This document shows positions 1 through 12,897 of a stretch of DNA of 64,000 nucleotides, piece by piece; positions within the stretch are counted from its first letter, which is position 1, and each line of letters starts with the position of its first letter. The stretch lies in the NCBI GenBank assembly GCA_031216445.1, contig CM062208.1, positions 4,058,001-4,122,000 on the forward strand, written 5' to 3'. The DNA comes from Lateolabrax maculatus (lineage: Eukaryota > Chordata > Actinopteri > Acropomatiformes > Lateolabracidae). A model generated the notes under the pieces. The model was not told where the DNA came from and ran no database searches. It saw only the letters and a list, made by a program, of their open reading frames with translations. Both the position numbers and the translations under genes were made by a program.

Positions 1-2764
1 GGATGACAAAGTGGTTGGGTTTTTGCCGATTCCTCCTCTGCTGCTGCTGACTGGCTGTCAGTTAGAGCCTGGCCTGTGGGATCAGATAACTGCGGGGAGG
101 AGAGAGTCTGCCAATCAACAGCGGCCACAGACAGCACTTTGTTCTGCAGACCTGTGATACTATAGAAGTGAAGACAGTATAGAGAAGACAGCAATAATTC
201 AGCCACACAGTGGAGCTTTTTCTCTCATAAATATATATTCTTTCTACACCATAGCAACAGAGAATACTGAATTGATGATTGGTTGAAGGTGTATTTTTTT
301 TTCAGACGCCTACGAATACTCGTTTTAGTTGTTACAGCTTATACTAATTCTAAAGGACACGCCACACCACCAGAGTTTTTTAAGTGTTTCTGCAACAATG
401 TCTTCACAAAATTAAAAGATACTTATTATTAATACTTATTTTTAAATACATTTTGAAAGAAATATAATGTTGGGCACATTACATTTATCATCAACATAAT
501 AAGGACATGTTTTTAATTAACATATCTGCCAAACCTTCACTGTCAGCGTATTGTGGGAAAAGTTGTGGTACTAAAGTTTTAGTAACTTAACCTTACATGG
601 GACAGGACACAAACTCTCCAGTGTCGAAGTCCTGCACTTCGTTCCTCCATCCTCCACCGTGACCAGATTCCTACAACGCAACACTTCCTGGAAAACATTG
701 TTGCCAGTGAACGTAATCCAGGCAGTAATTATGCTTCTACCAAAACGTATTTGGCAAAAACATGTAGTTGTATATAACTCCATGTTGCACTGGAAGTCTG
801 CGGCTGAATCAAGGTATTGTGGATTAGTAAAGATACAAATACAACAATTGCCTATCAGAAATGATCTGGTATCTGTGAAATAAACTGAAAATGATTTCAA
901 GTATGTTTACAGTTGAGGAGTTTACATAGCATTCCTTCTTTTGCTGTATTACCATTATTATGGAAATAACACATTTGAAACCAAACCCACACCCTTGTGT
1001 TGAAGTGTCACCATGTTTGTGCAGCAGTACTGCCTTTTTAGTGAGGGAATTTTGCCAGCGATAAAAGTTGAATCAGCATTGTGTAAAAGTGATATAAGAG
1101 TAGCACTGAGGTGTATAGACCCGCAGGTGAAAACTGTCCTCACCAGGTGACTTCTTTATCAGTGCATTATATACCCCTGAGTATTTGACAGGTCTGGGGG
1201 AAAATTTGCTATTATGTTTGAAGGAGGGACAAGAAAGAGTGTGATGCGGGAGTGTTGCCTTTAACATTGCGTATAGATAAGTTATCAAACTGTTCATACG
1301 GTGCAAGCTTCAACCATATCACATTTATTAACAATAGGCCAGTTTCCAGCATTAGTCATTGGTGGAAGCTGTGTGGAGGACTTGAGAGTGTGGTACTGTT
1401 AGCACTGCAGTTTGAGAGGGATGATAGGTAATATTCAGGGTATGATTTCATTATCCTCCTCCCCATTCTTTCCATATTATTCCTTATAATTTCGTGTGTC
1501 AGTGTTTGTGCTAGAAGCTGTAGCAGTGCACTATACTGTAGTTTATTACTTGTATAAATGGCAAGAACAGGTTCATGTGAAAGAAAGTTCTGTCAGCAGT
1601 GAAAGAAAATATATAAGAGAAATAGTATAAGGCTGAATCTGGGTCATGGATAGAGTATGTTTTACCAGCAGAGGGATATAAATTATGGAGGAAATCCTTT
1701 CTGTTTAAGGGTATAACATTTCTGTTTGTGACAGATATTGATAGGCCTTTTATTTCGAGTGTTTCTGACACAAACTAAAGTGATCATTGATATCCAGAGA
1801 CAAGAAGCAGAGTAATTATGGGGTTTATTTGTTAGAAAAGAGATCTATTAATGTTGTTTTGTTAAGATTCTCATGTGTGCATTGGTTGCTTTGGATATCA
1901 GCTGAGATATTGCTATGCTTGATATCCCATCAGAGTTAAAGTCACCCAAAAAAAGGCCTTTTTTTTAGCAAATAATTTAAATTATTGGTGATAAATGCCA
2001 AAGTTCAGCCTTCTCCCAAACATCTAAGTGAGTTAGTGAGTCTTTCTGTCTGTAGTTAAACTTCTGTTAGAATTAAGAAGAGTACAGTACAGTTCTTAAC
2101 ATAAATAAATACATAATCTCCTTTACCTTTCCTATTATATCGAAATTGGTAATATCCATTAATAGCTAAGTCTTCCTTTGGAACCTTGGGAACATTGGCA
2201 TGTAGGATTAGAAATTAAATATACCAGACATGAGTGAGGACATCAAGTTGATTGAGTTAATACATTAAGACGCTGCTCACTAATTGGCACTAATCATTGT
2301 AACTATATAATTCAATTGTAGGAAGATTAGGATTTGAAGTGCATCATCTAGAGAATCTGGACAAGCCATCCCAGTAAAATGACATGAAGGTAAAATACCC
2401 TAAATGTTGTCAAAATAGGTGGCATGAAAAAGGATGTCAGTAATGGTTGGAGAGATCGGTGCCAGTAGATACCCAGGAACTGTGAGGTGAGCTGTGGAAA
2501 GCACCATCTGTCCTGGTGAAGAAATGATAACCAGTGATGATAGGTGTTAAAGGATAATATGGCAGCAATCTGGTTCTTTTCCTGACAAACCCAGCAAAAA
2601 CAGCTAGAAAACGCCTCCACTACTTCTGTTAATTCAAATATAATCTTGCAGAAAAAAATCTTTTTTACTAACCATAGTTCGACATCATGGGCTTCAATGG
2701 GGAACTTTCTGGTGTCCTTTTTTTCTGTTATTGTTCATTCACAGTTTCACAACTTTAATCAGAT
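1..2764. other. Non-coding stretch, nothing recognised
   Basis: No gene, RNA or transposon is recognised. The first 130 bases are richer in G and C than what follows. The longest stop-free frame is about 109 codons on the minus strand at 571-900. It has no domain motif, no codon bias and no splice context, and is of a length expected by chance. Confidence 0.7.
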
Positions 2765-2865
2765 CTAGGTGGGCTTGTTCTCTCTAAAGGTCCTTTGAGA
2801 TATGCCTTGTGATGAAGGCCTTTACGTTATTAATAAATCTTGACTTGACAGCTTTGTTTCTTTGT
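2765..2865 (+). repeat. Possible LINE 3' tail remnant
   Basis: The stretch contains a CCTTTGAGATATG motif, then an imperfect GATGAAGGCC block, then AATAAATCTTGACTTGACA. This order (cctttgagat, a short hairpin-like segment, then ataaatcttgacttgac) resembles the 3' end of several fish LINE and LINE-dependent SINE families. No coding remnant can be seen upstream. The call rests on a short motif and could be a coincidence. Confidence 0.4.
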
Positions 2866-4275
2866 TCTTGTTTTAAACTTGTTTTTGTGTCCAGTTCCCC
2901 TCAGGGTTTGTGGCCGTTTTCCAGTGGAAATGGCTCACGTGCATTAAGTGTCCGAGCAATGACGTACATTGTCGACTAATCTTGGCACTATTTGAATCCA
3001 GGTTTGCAATGTGAAAATGCTTGTCTCAGAGTTTACTTTCCACAACATGCAGAGCCTAATACAATATTTATATATATATATATACTGTATATTGTTGTGT
3101 GGAAGATCATCGATTGTTCTCACTCATAGGAGTCGCTGGCATATGATCGTATAGAAAATGTTATAAGTACTTACCCCTTTACCATGATGCAGCTTAATCA
3201 TCACATCACCAGCTGTTGTAGAAATGCTATAATCTGTTGCATGGTGATCATCTGTGTGCAATCAAGGTGTGACATGTAAGCTTCATCTGTGTGTTAAAGT
3301 AATGACTTTTAGGCTTTAACAGCAGAGGTCTCCGTTATGTAACAAGTTTATAATGGCGCTATTCCAACATGATAGGGGCGATATTGATAGAGCTGTAAAG
3401 CTCACACTATATTTGGCATCTGGTACACAAGAGAGAGTGCTGCTGAGAACAGCATTGTCCCAAAGCACTGTTAAAAATGACAAGACATTTATAGCTCTCA
3501 TTAATTAGAATTTTAATTACTTGCGTACAATATGTAAGGGTTTTTTATAGACTTCTCTGTTGACATGAATGACAGTTGAATATGGAGCGTCACCTGATAA
3601 TTTGATAATTAATGTGATAGTGATTCTCTCTCTCTGTCTCACTCAGTGCACCGTGAAGACAAGGAACCATCCTGAACAAATCTCCCACAAAGTTTCTGAG
3701 ATGTTAAAATAAAATAAAATGTCCAAGACGCTGAATATCTTTTGGAATACAATACAAATACAAATACAAATCTTACTAAAGAATAAAACTAAGAATAATA
3801 AAAATGACACGTTTGACACCCCTCTAAACGTGTGAGTGTGTGAGTGTGTAAATGATTGTTCGAACCACCTTTGGAGAAGCATTCGAGCCACATGTTGAAA
3901 AATGGTAAATGCACCTGTCTCTCCAAGATGCATAAATAATCTTTACTCCCCCAGTTGTGTAACGATATCAGTAAGCAATCTGTGGAAATAACCACTCTGT
4001 CCCCTGTGATAACAAAAGCTAAAGTGACATGACGCTGAAATGACACTGAAATTATCCGTCGTTCTCACTGTCACTTGAGACAATGAGAGAAGCCGCTCCA
4101 GCAATTTCATTTATCTCTCATGATTTCCTTTTTCATCCTTTACTCTGTGATTTATTGTCTCTCACCACTTTCTATGATGCCAGGCTTTTTTCCCCATTCA
4201 AACACTTTTACCCTAAGACTTGGTTGGATGCTAACATGCCTAATTTGATGACCTACTTTGTTATAGCGTACTGAA
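2866..4275. other. Non-coding stretch with short simple repeats
   Basis: A (TA)n tract lies at about 3067-3084, an ATACAAATACAAATAC tract near 3750, and a GTGTGAGTGTGTGAG tract near 3830. Nothing else is recognised. Minus-strand frames of 85-96 codons between 3643 and 4046 cross these repeats and look like chance. Confidence 0.7.
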
Positions 4276-4279
4276 GCCT

Positions 4280-4835
4280 TAAAAGTAGGGTAAAAATCTC
4301 CACAATGAAGCCTGACAAAGGCACCATCATGCCACGGTGATGTTGCCCTTCTGCAAGCCCTGGAGGAATTGTGAAGGTGGGTGAATGAATGCAGCAAAAT
4401 ACCGACAAAAAAACAAGAAGAAAACCTGCTGCAGCCTGACAGAGATCTGCCACTTGGGGGGAGATTCATAGTCCAAAAAGAAATCCACACAGAATGGATC
4501 CAAAACAACAATGTCAATGCCCGGGAGAGGCCAAGTCAAAGCCAAGACCTCAATTTAACACAGTAGCAGGGCTTAAATTGTTCAATCACAGTCTTCATTA
4601 TTCTTGACTTAATAAAGAATAAGCATCGTTTAGATGTGCCAAGCAGTTACAGACCTAAATGCTCGGACTGAAGGATTTAACTGCTGCCAAAAGTGATGCA
4701 ATCATTTATTTATATTTTTCATATATGGACTTAATTCAGATTAATTTGAAGACACGTTTTTCCTTTTTCTGTTGAGCAGTGTCAAAAAATCCTAATTATA
4801 TCCTCTGTCCCATCAACTCTATTTGAGTTAAACAA
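4280..4835 (+). pseudogene. Tc1-like transposase relic (Tc1/mariner), 3' half
   Basis: Three parts in order match the second half of a fish Tc1 element. Positions 4292-4385 resemble the segment encoding the TVKHGGGS...WGCF region and the GMN start of the next block. The frame at 4381-4566 gives NLLQPDRDLPLGG and then WIQNNNVNARERPSQSQDLN, the decayed form of the Tc1 block that normally reads W...NNxVxVLEWPSQSPDLNPIE. Positions 4640-4835 resemble the last codons and 3' non-coding end. The DDE enzyme that cuts and joins transposon ends is dead here. The segment with the second catalytic Asp is deleted between residues about 32 and 34 of that frame. The third catalytic residue is lost at LTQ-stop, and the DNA-binding half is absent. 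No terminal repeats were found. Confidence 0.85.
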
Positions 4836-5054
4836 CATGTTTTCACGGCTGAAGCAACACAAAGAAGTAACAATTCTATTTGCAAATTTGAGATTTCCAT
4901 GAACATATTGTTATGTTATTATTTATGCTCAAAAGCCAATTATTGTGAAACGACTCAAGATCTCACAGCAGCTGGATCCTCTTCAGCTTCTTGAATATCA
5001 CGTCCAGTACAAACATAGTGTTGAATTAATCACAGTGTGTTAGGGTTTGAAGAT

Positions 5055-5290
5055 ACTGCCATGCAGCACATGCAGGGCTCTGTGCAGGCCTCAAGTTCTT
5101 CCACACCAAACTGTGAAAACCATTGCTTTATAGGTTTTTTTTTTTTGTGCACAGGGGCACTGCCATGTTGAAACATTGAAGGGCCTTACCCAAACTGTTG
5201 GCACAAAGCTGGAAGCACTGCATTCCTTAGAGCTCAATGCAAGCTCACTTTCTTGAGCGAGCCCGAACCATAAAGCAGCCCTACAACAAA
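5055..5290 (-). pseudogene. Second Tc1-like transposase fragment, different family
   Basis: On the minus strand, 5225-5190 reads NAVLPALCQQFG, 5173-5140 reads FQHGSAPVHK followed by a short poly-lysine artefact, and 5122-5090 reads WFSQFGVEEL. This order matches the central catalytic part of another fish Tc1-like transposase, whose second catalytic Asp sits in the FQHD-APVHK block. Here that Asp is Gly (codon in 5162-5170). A stop follows the QQFG codons and an A-run breaks the frame. Weak similarity continues rightwards to about 5290 over the glycine-rich segment. It is not the same family as the relic at 4280-4835, and the orientation is opposite. Confidence 0.8.
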
Positions 5291-5299
5291 AGTACAACA

Positions 5300-8200
5300 A
5301 CATATGTGGACAGTTTCTGTCATTATGTGTCGATACTTATTTGTTTTCCAAGTAAAAAGTTAACACAAACTGAACCGCTCAGAGGAGTGAATTGGAAATT
5401 GCACTCAAAGGAAATGTTATGTTCATGTATGGAAATGTACAGTATAAAGGTGAAAAATGTGAGGGTTCTATTTTAGGAAAGCATACAACAAAAAAAAAAA
5501 TTAAAAGAATAAAAGACAATATAATAAGATGACAATGCACCTTGAATGTTTATGATATTTTAATCCAAGCATTCCTGCTATTTAGGCAGCCATAAACCAG
5601 AAGTGTGTCAGTATGTTTGTGTTGTTTTCCTGTGTGTTTGTCTATGCTGCAGCCAGCCTGTATATTTATCCTACAAAACAGTTTCTCTATTAATGATTTG
5701 TTGTATCACTGTATAAGATGGCAAACCCTGTTACTGTAATATTTGGTTGATTTCAATGCCTCACTGTGCTTTAAATGTGAGGCATTGCTGTTTATGTAAC
5801 ATGTCAACATGAGGGCTATATCCCCAGTATGAACATCTGCCTGCACAGCTGTGTCTGATCGGGTTGGACACATTGTGGAGGTGCAGCACCATGAACCAAC
5901 TACTTTATTCACAGAGAACAACTCAAGCTGCATTAATGGTATAATCGGCAGTGACAAGTTAAGTGTTTCATTTTCACATAACAGGCCTTGTCAATGCAAA
6001 CCTGCGTAATTACTGTCTAATTAGCATCCGTCACCATGCTACATTACAAAAACTTTCAAAATTAGTAACTAATGCAATTACAGTGATGAACACTTCCACG
6101 TCTTAGATGTTCCTCAGATATATAAAGAGCACACTTGGCATTAGTAAAATAAAGCTTCATTACAGTAAAATACTGCACAGTGTGATGAAGGTTCAAAAAG
6201 TTCATTATAGAGTTGTTTGGCTCTCATGTGATTTCTGTTCAAAGTTAATGTTGTGAAAACCATCTTTCTCACCTTCTAAGATTTTTATTTTCCCTGTATT
6301 TTTCTTAGCCTGGAGGTAATTTTTTTCAAGCATCAGATATTTTCCTCCTTCCTCTCATATTTTCACACCCAAGATGCAAAATCTTTTGTTCTGCCACCAT
6401 TGTGGTGTAGTTGTTAAATCCTATACAGAAATACAATAGGAATTCACAAATATACACTGGCTGAATTTACAGGATTATTACTGAATATACTGTGTATACG
6501 GAAAAGTGTGGACCTGCAATTTTCAGATATTCCCTGTCATGTGTAGAACGTGGCTGATTTTGCTGTCAACTGTGGCACCGCTTTCGTTTGGGATAACACT
6601 GTGGCTTTGGTTTTTAGTGTTGCTTTATCCCATTGAAAAGGAAATGAAATACTTTGTCTCCCTCTCTTACAGTGAAAGTCAGAAACATTGTCTCAGAGCA
6701 TTGGAGGGTGGAGGCCGCGGTGAAGGACGCTGTTGTTTTCCTGGCTGTGAAGGTGGAGGCTGCCATCAGCCGGCATCAGAAACGCAGCCGTTAATGACCC
6801 ATCATCTCACGGACACACCGTAACCTCCACACAAACAGCTCCTGGACAGAAATGGAGTCTGTTTGTGTTTCTTTCTTTTTTTTTTTTTTTAAAACACACG
6901 CCTGCTTCACACAGCTGCTCTCAAACGCTGCTGTATCCTCCACCTGCCACATGTAAAGTGTATGTATTCTGCTGTCTGATAAATGCTCAGATCAAGATCA
7001 GGTCAATGAATACATGTAAACACGGATATATTTTCTTTTTTCCAATTTTCTTTGTTGTCGATGATAAGCTTCTATGTTTTTGTTTTTGGTGATAAGCGTC
7101 CATGTTTTTGTAATGAATCACTAACTGGCGGCCTCTGCTATCTGATTCTGTTCTGTTGTGAAAACAATAATGGCTGCGATGGGCCAGATTTGGCCACTAT
7201 GTTTGAAAAGCACAATGATAAAAGCAGGGTGATGTATCACAGCTGGTTTGTGTGTGTCAGGTGACAAAGATAACAGCAGCCACATCCTCTCAGAGGACAA
7301 TGTCCTCATGCTCAGAGATAACAAAGGGCTGCTGTCTTCAGCTTCTCTGCCCCATTATAGCAACCTGATCTGTCCTGCTGTGGCTCAGGAGGCAGCACAG
7401 GGTTTCTTACACAACTTTTAAAGCATCTTGCTTTTAGAAAACAGGGGAGCATGAGTGCATTGGGGCACTGAATAATTGCATAAATTCTGAAACTGCCCCA
7501 TTAGGCAGCCAGATAACATGTTTCACAGCCTCAAATACAAACAATCTTCACTGTCTGGGCATCAGCAGCCTGAAAACCGACGATAAAGGACATGGAATAA
7601 CCGTCTTTCAAATCTTTACTGAGCTCCACTGTGGGTTTGGAAAAGACTTCGACTTCATGGCTGGGTAATGCAGCTTTGAAGGGAAACAGTGGGAGGCCTC
7701 ATCACAAATGCAAAAAATAAAAAATAAAAAGAAACGGAACCAAGAGAAATTCAGCACCAGTGTTACTAATACTCCCACATTGTGCCAGCTGATAGACCCT
7801 ATGGATGTCTCGCTATCAATCTGGATTCATAAAAAGCATGAAAAGGAATTATTAACAGAAAGTCTCAAGTATCCAAAAATGTCCATACTGTCTACGATGT
7901 TTGATGGACATTTGGTTGATACTTAATATTCCTGAAGATCACTTTTGCAGCGGTGGAAAGGGGACTGATCTGTCTGAGCTCTTTAAAGTTTGTATGCACA
8001 TTTATGCTAATGTTGTCTTTTTATGTATTCGGATGACAGAACAGAGCCAGGAAATGGGTGATGGATTCATCACAGAATAGATGAGGCAGAACTTCACACC
8101 AGGAGCCCAGAATTTCATCCTGAGCATTAAATCCCAGTCTGTGTGTCTGGCTCTCCACCATTATTGGAAGTGAGATTACGAGCTTGGGGAACGATCTGCA

Positions 8201-11200
8201 ATTTCTCCATCTGTCTGCCCTTAGCCTGATAAAGGCCTATTTATTCGTTTATTTTTAGACATGTTTATATTCATGTTGTTTGCTTTAAAGTTAAAGAGCC
8301 TTTTATTCTAATCTTGATTAATAGAGTAACGCGCAAATTGCTGATTTTCCTTTAATTAAGTGTCATCAAAGGTGCCTATTTCTCTGTGTGTATGTGAGCC
8401 AAAAAGAAGGGGAGAGGGATCTGTTAATTCAAAGATGCCAACAAGCTGTGCAATGCCTACAGCTACAGCTGTAACAGTAACAGTAAAATGAAGCTTTGGT
8501 GACAGTTCAATAAGGAAGATTTTTTTTTTTTACCTCGCTTTCTGCCTTTATTCCTCCAGGAGTGAGTGTCTGCTATTTCCCCCCCGTTCTAATTTTCTAC
8601 AACACTTCCACTTTCCCACGCTGTCAAGGTCCCCACATTCACAATCCTGACATTGCAAAATATATTTGCATTTCTGTCATTCTTTGTTTCACACTGTTCA
8701 GTGCTGCACATCCGTTGACAAGGTGTCTTCTCTCAACTCTCACTAGCCAATTAGCCTCGGCACCTGTCAATCACACTCCAACGTGTAAGTCACATTTGGA
8801 CATCTTTCTGTCTGTGATGACACGCATGAAGCCAATCTGTTTCCAAACCCTGCGTCTGACCTCGAAAATAGAGAAGATAAAATGTAAGTTAAACAACATG
8901 GGAGAAAAATGAACATTTCTGTAATTTTCTAACTGATAGCAAGACCAGTAACACACTTAAACCTGTTTATCAACACAGCTCCACTGAGGGTCCATAGTAA
9001 CAGTTTTAATGTATGAGTATAGTCAGCGTCGGCCGCTGGCATCAACACTCACTGCGGTTGTTTAGGGCCACAACTGCTGGGAAGACAGAACACGATCAGT
9101 GTGACTCGCTCCTCACACTTTCTACGGTGTTACGTTGACTCGCTCACTTCAAGAACTCAGAGCCCATGAGTGATGGCGCCTCCAAAATGCAAGTATTACA
9201 GTGTGGGCTACACTGTACATTTACTGCCAGATTGACAACTTCACTGCTAACCTTTCCCTCGTCCCCTCACTCAACCACACACACCTACGCACACACACAT
9301 TATACCCTTCCCTATTCCTTAAAGGAGCGACGCTACTCTCATAACACTTGGATGAGTATCTTTAATTGAAAAAAAAAAAATCGTTTGAAAAAGAAATTGA
9401 TAAAATTAGTTTTTTCTCAAAAACAGCTGGTCTGAACTTTAAACCTTAGGAAATGTGAACTTTTGGCTGTTCATATCAGTGCTCTATATAGCATAGCCAA
9501 TATCCCAGTTTAAGATGAGTTAAAAATGCAGAATAGAGAAGATTTGAATGTTTTTCCCAGATTGATAGCTGTACAGAAATTGTTAAACAAGCCTGACCCA
9601 CAATTTTTCACCACACAATTGAATGTAGAACAACAGGGTTATTATCATAAATAGAAAATCCATTTTTAAGGCTGATTGCTGTGACAATGCTGACATTTGT
9701 CTTTTGATTCACTGATATATCCTTTGAAGATTTTACCAGAAAATATAAAATTACTGTTTCAGGAAAAGGGTACGACAAAGTCTGTAGAGCAAGTCCCATT
9801 TCTTGATCTATGCAATTTTCCCTAATTGCACCTTTCTTGCCTTCTATAAAAGTTGCTAATGTCAATTTGTTGGATAAAAAAACATGCTGACAGAACAATT
9901 AGTCAGACTCAGTATCCACTACACAGGCAAGGGATGGCACAGAAATAACTTTACTTTCCAACGTAATAAATTAAAAATACCACGTGCGACATGCTAAATT
10001 GGCCTATGCTTAAGGCACTTCCTTCATGTGTAACAAAAGGATGAATGACTGATCATTTCTCATGGGCTAGTTAAAGAAAGGAGGCTGTCAGTTTCCGTTT
10101 CAACTGCCATATTTACCACTTAATCCACTGAGGGCACTTTGAGAGGTTATTAGGATCTCAGTGCTGTCATGTACTTTTCCTGTCAGAGTGAAAGTTGCAA
10201 TTACTAATCCAATTTAGCAGCAGAGGAGTCATGTGTGTTAATCTGGTTGCTGCAGCTGCTTGGTCTCTTGCTCCCTTTGGCTTTGAAAGGGTTACTTAAC
10301 TCACATAACAAACAACATATTTTCTGGGTTACCCTCACTGGTACATAACCATGCAGATGGGTTTTATCTGCCGGGTTCACGGGGGCTTTTTGTTGTTCTG
10401 CTGTGATATTTCTGACACCATCCCAGTACCATGGAGGTGTAAGGAATTTAGTTTGTGCTGCTCAAAGGAAATTTGACAGCAACTTGTCTTTCAAGCAACA
10501 ATGGCATCTTTACTTCAGGTAATCCTCAAACCTCCCTGTGAAGAGGTCTTATTATCGCAGAAACCGTCAGCAGCCACTGCCTCTCAGAATGTCAGTTCCT
10601 TGTTCTTCATTAGCTGACTTAACTGCATTTCATATTGGCTTTCACTATATAAAAACATTTTGTAAAAATGGAAAGAATTATTGGTAGCAGCAGTTAAGTT
10701 TTATAGAGATATAATGCGCTCTATGTTGGAAGCTGAGCCATAATAGTTCTTATAGCACTTTGAGATTGTGAAACAAAAGCAGATCTCAGTGCACAAGATA
10801 CCTGTTTGAACTTAAACTCCACCTGACAGTAATCCGTTTGATCCCTCTGGTTTGGTGTCAAGTGAGAGATTCATGCCACATGTAATGATATGCAGGTTAC
10901 CATGTCTACACGAAAGGACAGATAATAACAAGAAATATCCTCAAATATTAAAGGAGAAAATACATTCAGTCTATAATTTTAGAAATCAGGTCACTATTTG
11001 GTAAAAGGGGGATTTGTTGTAATTTGATAGATGCCATATGGGCACAAAATCTAACAAAGAAGGTTTGGCAAAGGTTTGAAAAACTCAAGAAAGCCAGCCA
11101 ATAGTGTCTCCTGTTGTTGTTTTCATACACTTCAAGTCTGTGGATCCAGCACAAGTAAGTAAGACAGGATTATCAGTTTACGCCTTAACGTCCTTCACTA

Positions 11201-11315
11201 GACGGCAGCGTGAACCCTAGCTGTCACGTGTTCGGCCCGACTCCCTGAACTCTCACTGACCTTTGCTTCAGTACATTCCTACACACCTCGTTTGGGGTGA
11301 GAAATACTCTCCTGC
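5300..11315. other. Non-coding stretch, no gene recognised
   Basis: Frames here reach 116 codons without recognisable domains. Stretches rich in TAATTA-, GATAA- and CAATTA-type sites at about 5990-6080, 7080-7330 and 8160-8390 have the look of conserved non-coding elements, but conservation cannot be tested from one genome. A short open frame after a splice-acceptor-like tract lies at 6673-6794 (see findings). Homopolymer runs occur near 6878, 8520 and 9370. A short CA tract lies near 9275-9299. Confidence 0.65.
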
Positions 11316-11324
11316 CCTCATTAT

Positions 11325-11380
11325 ACACAGACCCGGACTGGCCGTTGGGAGCACCGGGAGAATTCCCAGTGGTCGCTCGC
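11325..11380 (+). repeat. Possible interspersed-repeat fragment
   Basis: The motif CCCGGACTGGCC followed by GGGAGCACCGGGAGAATTCCC resembles a GC-rich sequence I have seen repeatedly in fish genomes. It stands out from AT-rich flanks. Class and boundaries are unknown, and the call rests on recollection. Confidence 0.3.
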
Positions 11381-12138
11381 ACAGAAGCACAATTTTTCTG
11401 TCAGTGTGAGGATTGCGTGTGACCAGGCAGCGAGGAGGAAAAATGGACAGCGTAGGAGGAAGAGAGAACAAGAGAAAAGGTGGAGCTGAGGGGGAGTGCA
11501 TTTAAAAGAAGAAAGCCCTGAAGCAAAGTGCAGCTAAATGCTGCAAATTACAGATATGTTCAACATGCTGGGAGCTACCAGACTTTCATCATGATCAACA
11601 TAAGTCCAGTCAGAGGAAATGAAAGGGATTATAAATCAGTGTATGCTTCAAACATTATGAAATATGGTTCCTGTACCTCAGAATCCCAGCTGCTCCAAAC
11701 ATAACACAGTATACCTGAAACTACAAAACATTATACTAGCTAAGGTAAGGATGATTGTATATTTCCCACTCGTTATAAACTGCATGAAAAATACTAACGA
11801 TTGGCAGTTTAATTTATTAAACTGTTATTTTTTCTGTTTATTTATGTGATTGCTTTTATTTGCTGCATATGTTTTCCAGCAACAGATTTCCACATTGTCT
11901 TTACTAGCTAAGACGTTTCTTAAATTCTAATGGTGCAACCCACTGGGGGAAATCACCCAATCCAGAAGTTTTAAAATTCAGTTTTGAAATAGGGAGAGAA
12001 ATAAATCACAAGTCTTCAACCTACTCAGGCTACAAGAGGGTAGTGCGGCATTCTGCTACAGGATAATATTAAAACTCGCTTCCCAGCAGAGATAACGTTA
12101 AGTATGTAGTCTCTCTACCTCACACAGGCTGCCTCCCA

Positions 12139-12208
12139 CCATCACACACACACACACACAAACACACACACCATCACACACACACACACACCATCACACA
12201 CACACATA
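12139..12208. repeat. Compound (CA)n microsatellite
   Basis: CACACA runs are interrupted three times by CCAT, giving a repeated ACCATCACACAC pattern. The interruptions suggest an old tract that expanded by slippage together with its interruption. Confidence 0.95.
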
Positions 12209-12880
12209 CGTCAGCTCTTTATCGCTGTCTCTCTTCCTTGTCACACTCTTAACAACATTATGGAATTTAAGAATGCCAAAAACCAAGTGGAAATAGGATT
12301 ATAAGAAAAATCACATCTGCAAGCAAAATACTCTCTAGTTTCATCATTATCGTCTTTTAGTGACTTGGAGCAAAAGCGTGTTGATCATGCTGCAGATCAG
12401 CTCAAGTCTCTCCATCTTACTATTACCACGACTAGTACAGCCAAAGCTTGACCCCGTTTTGCTGCACTTTCCTTTGAAAGAAGAAGACACTTGATGAAGA
12501 TGAAAATAACTTTGATGATGAAATGCACAACTTCATATTTCAAATGGACACAAAGAAACATCATCAGACCTTAAAAATAGGTGTATTTTCCATCACTATA
12601 TCTTGTTCAGACTGATGAAAAACCAATATAACAACGTTGTAGTGCACTGTGTGGGAGCAATTTCACTGTGCTTCATCAGTTTGATTTTATCTTTCTTTGT
12701 CACTGTAAACATTCGGGTGGATGTTTCCTCTGAATTCAAAACTGGCTGAGACTCACCCACTGATGGTACCGAGTTTACATGCCTTCAACACTTGGACCAA
12801 TTGGCTGTGTGGGGAAATGATTCAGGTAACTGAAAAAAACGTGACGTACGAGTTTTAAGGCTTATCAGACACTAAAAAAA

Positions 12881-12897
12881 AATATATATATATATAA
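12881..12897. repeat. (TA)n tract
   Basis: An A-run followed by alternating TA, a short simple repeat. Confidence 0.9.
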
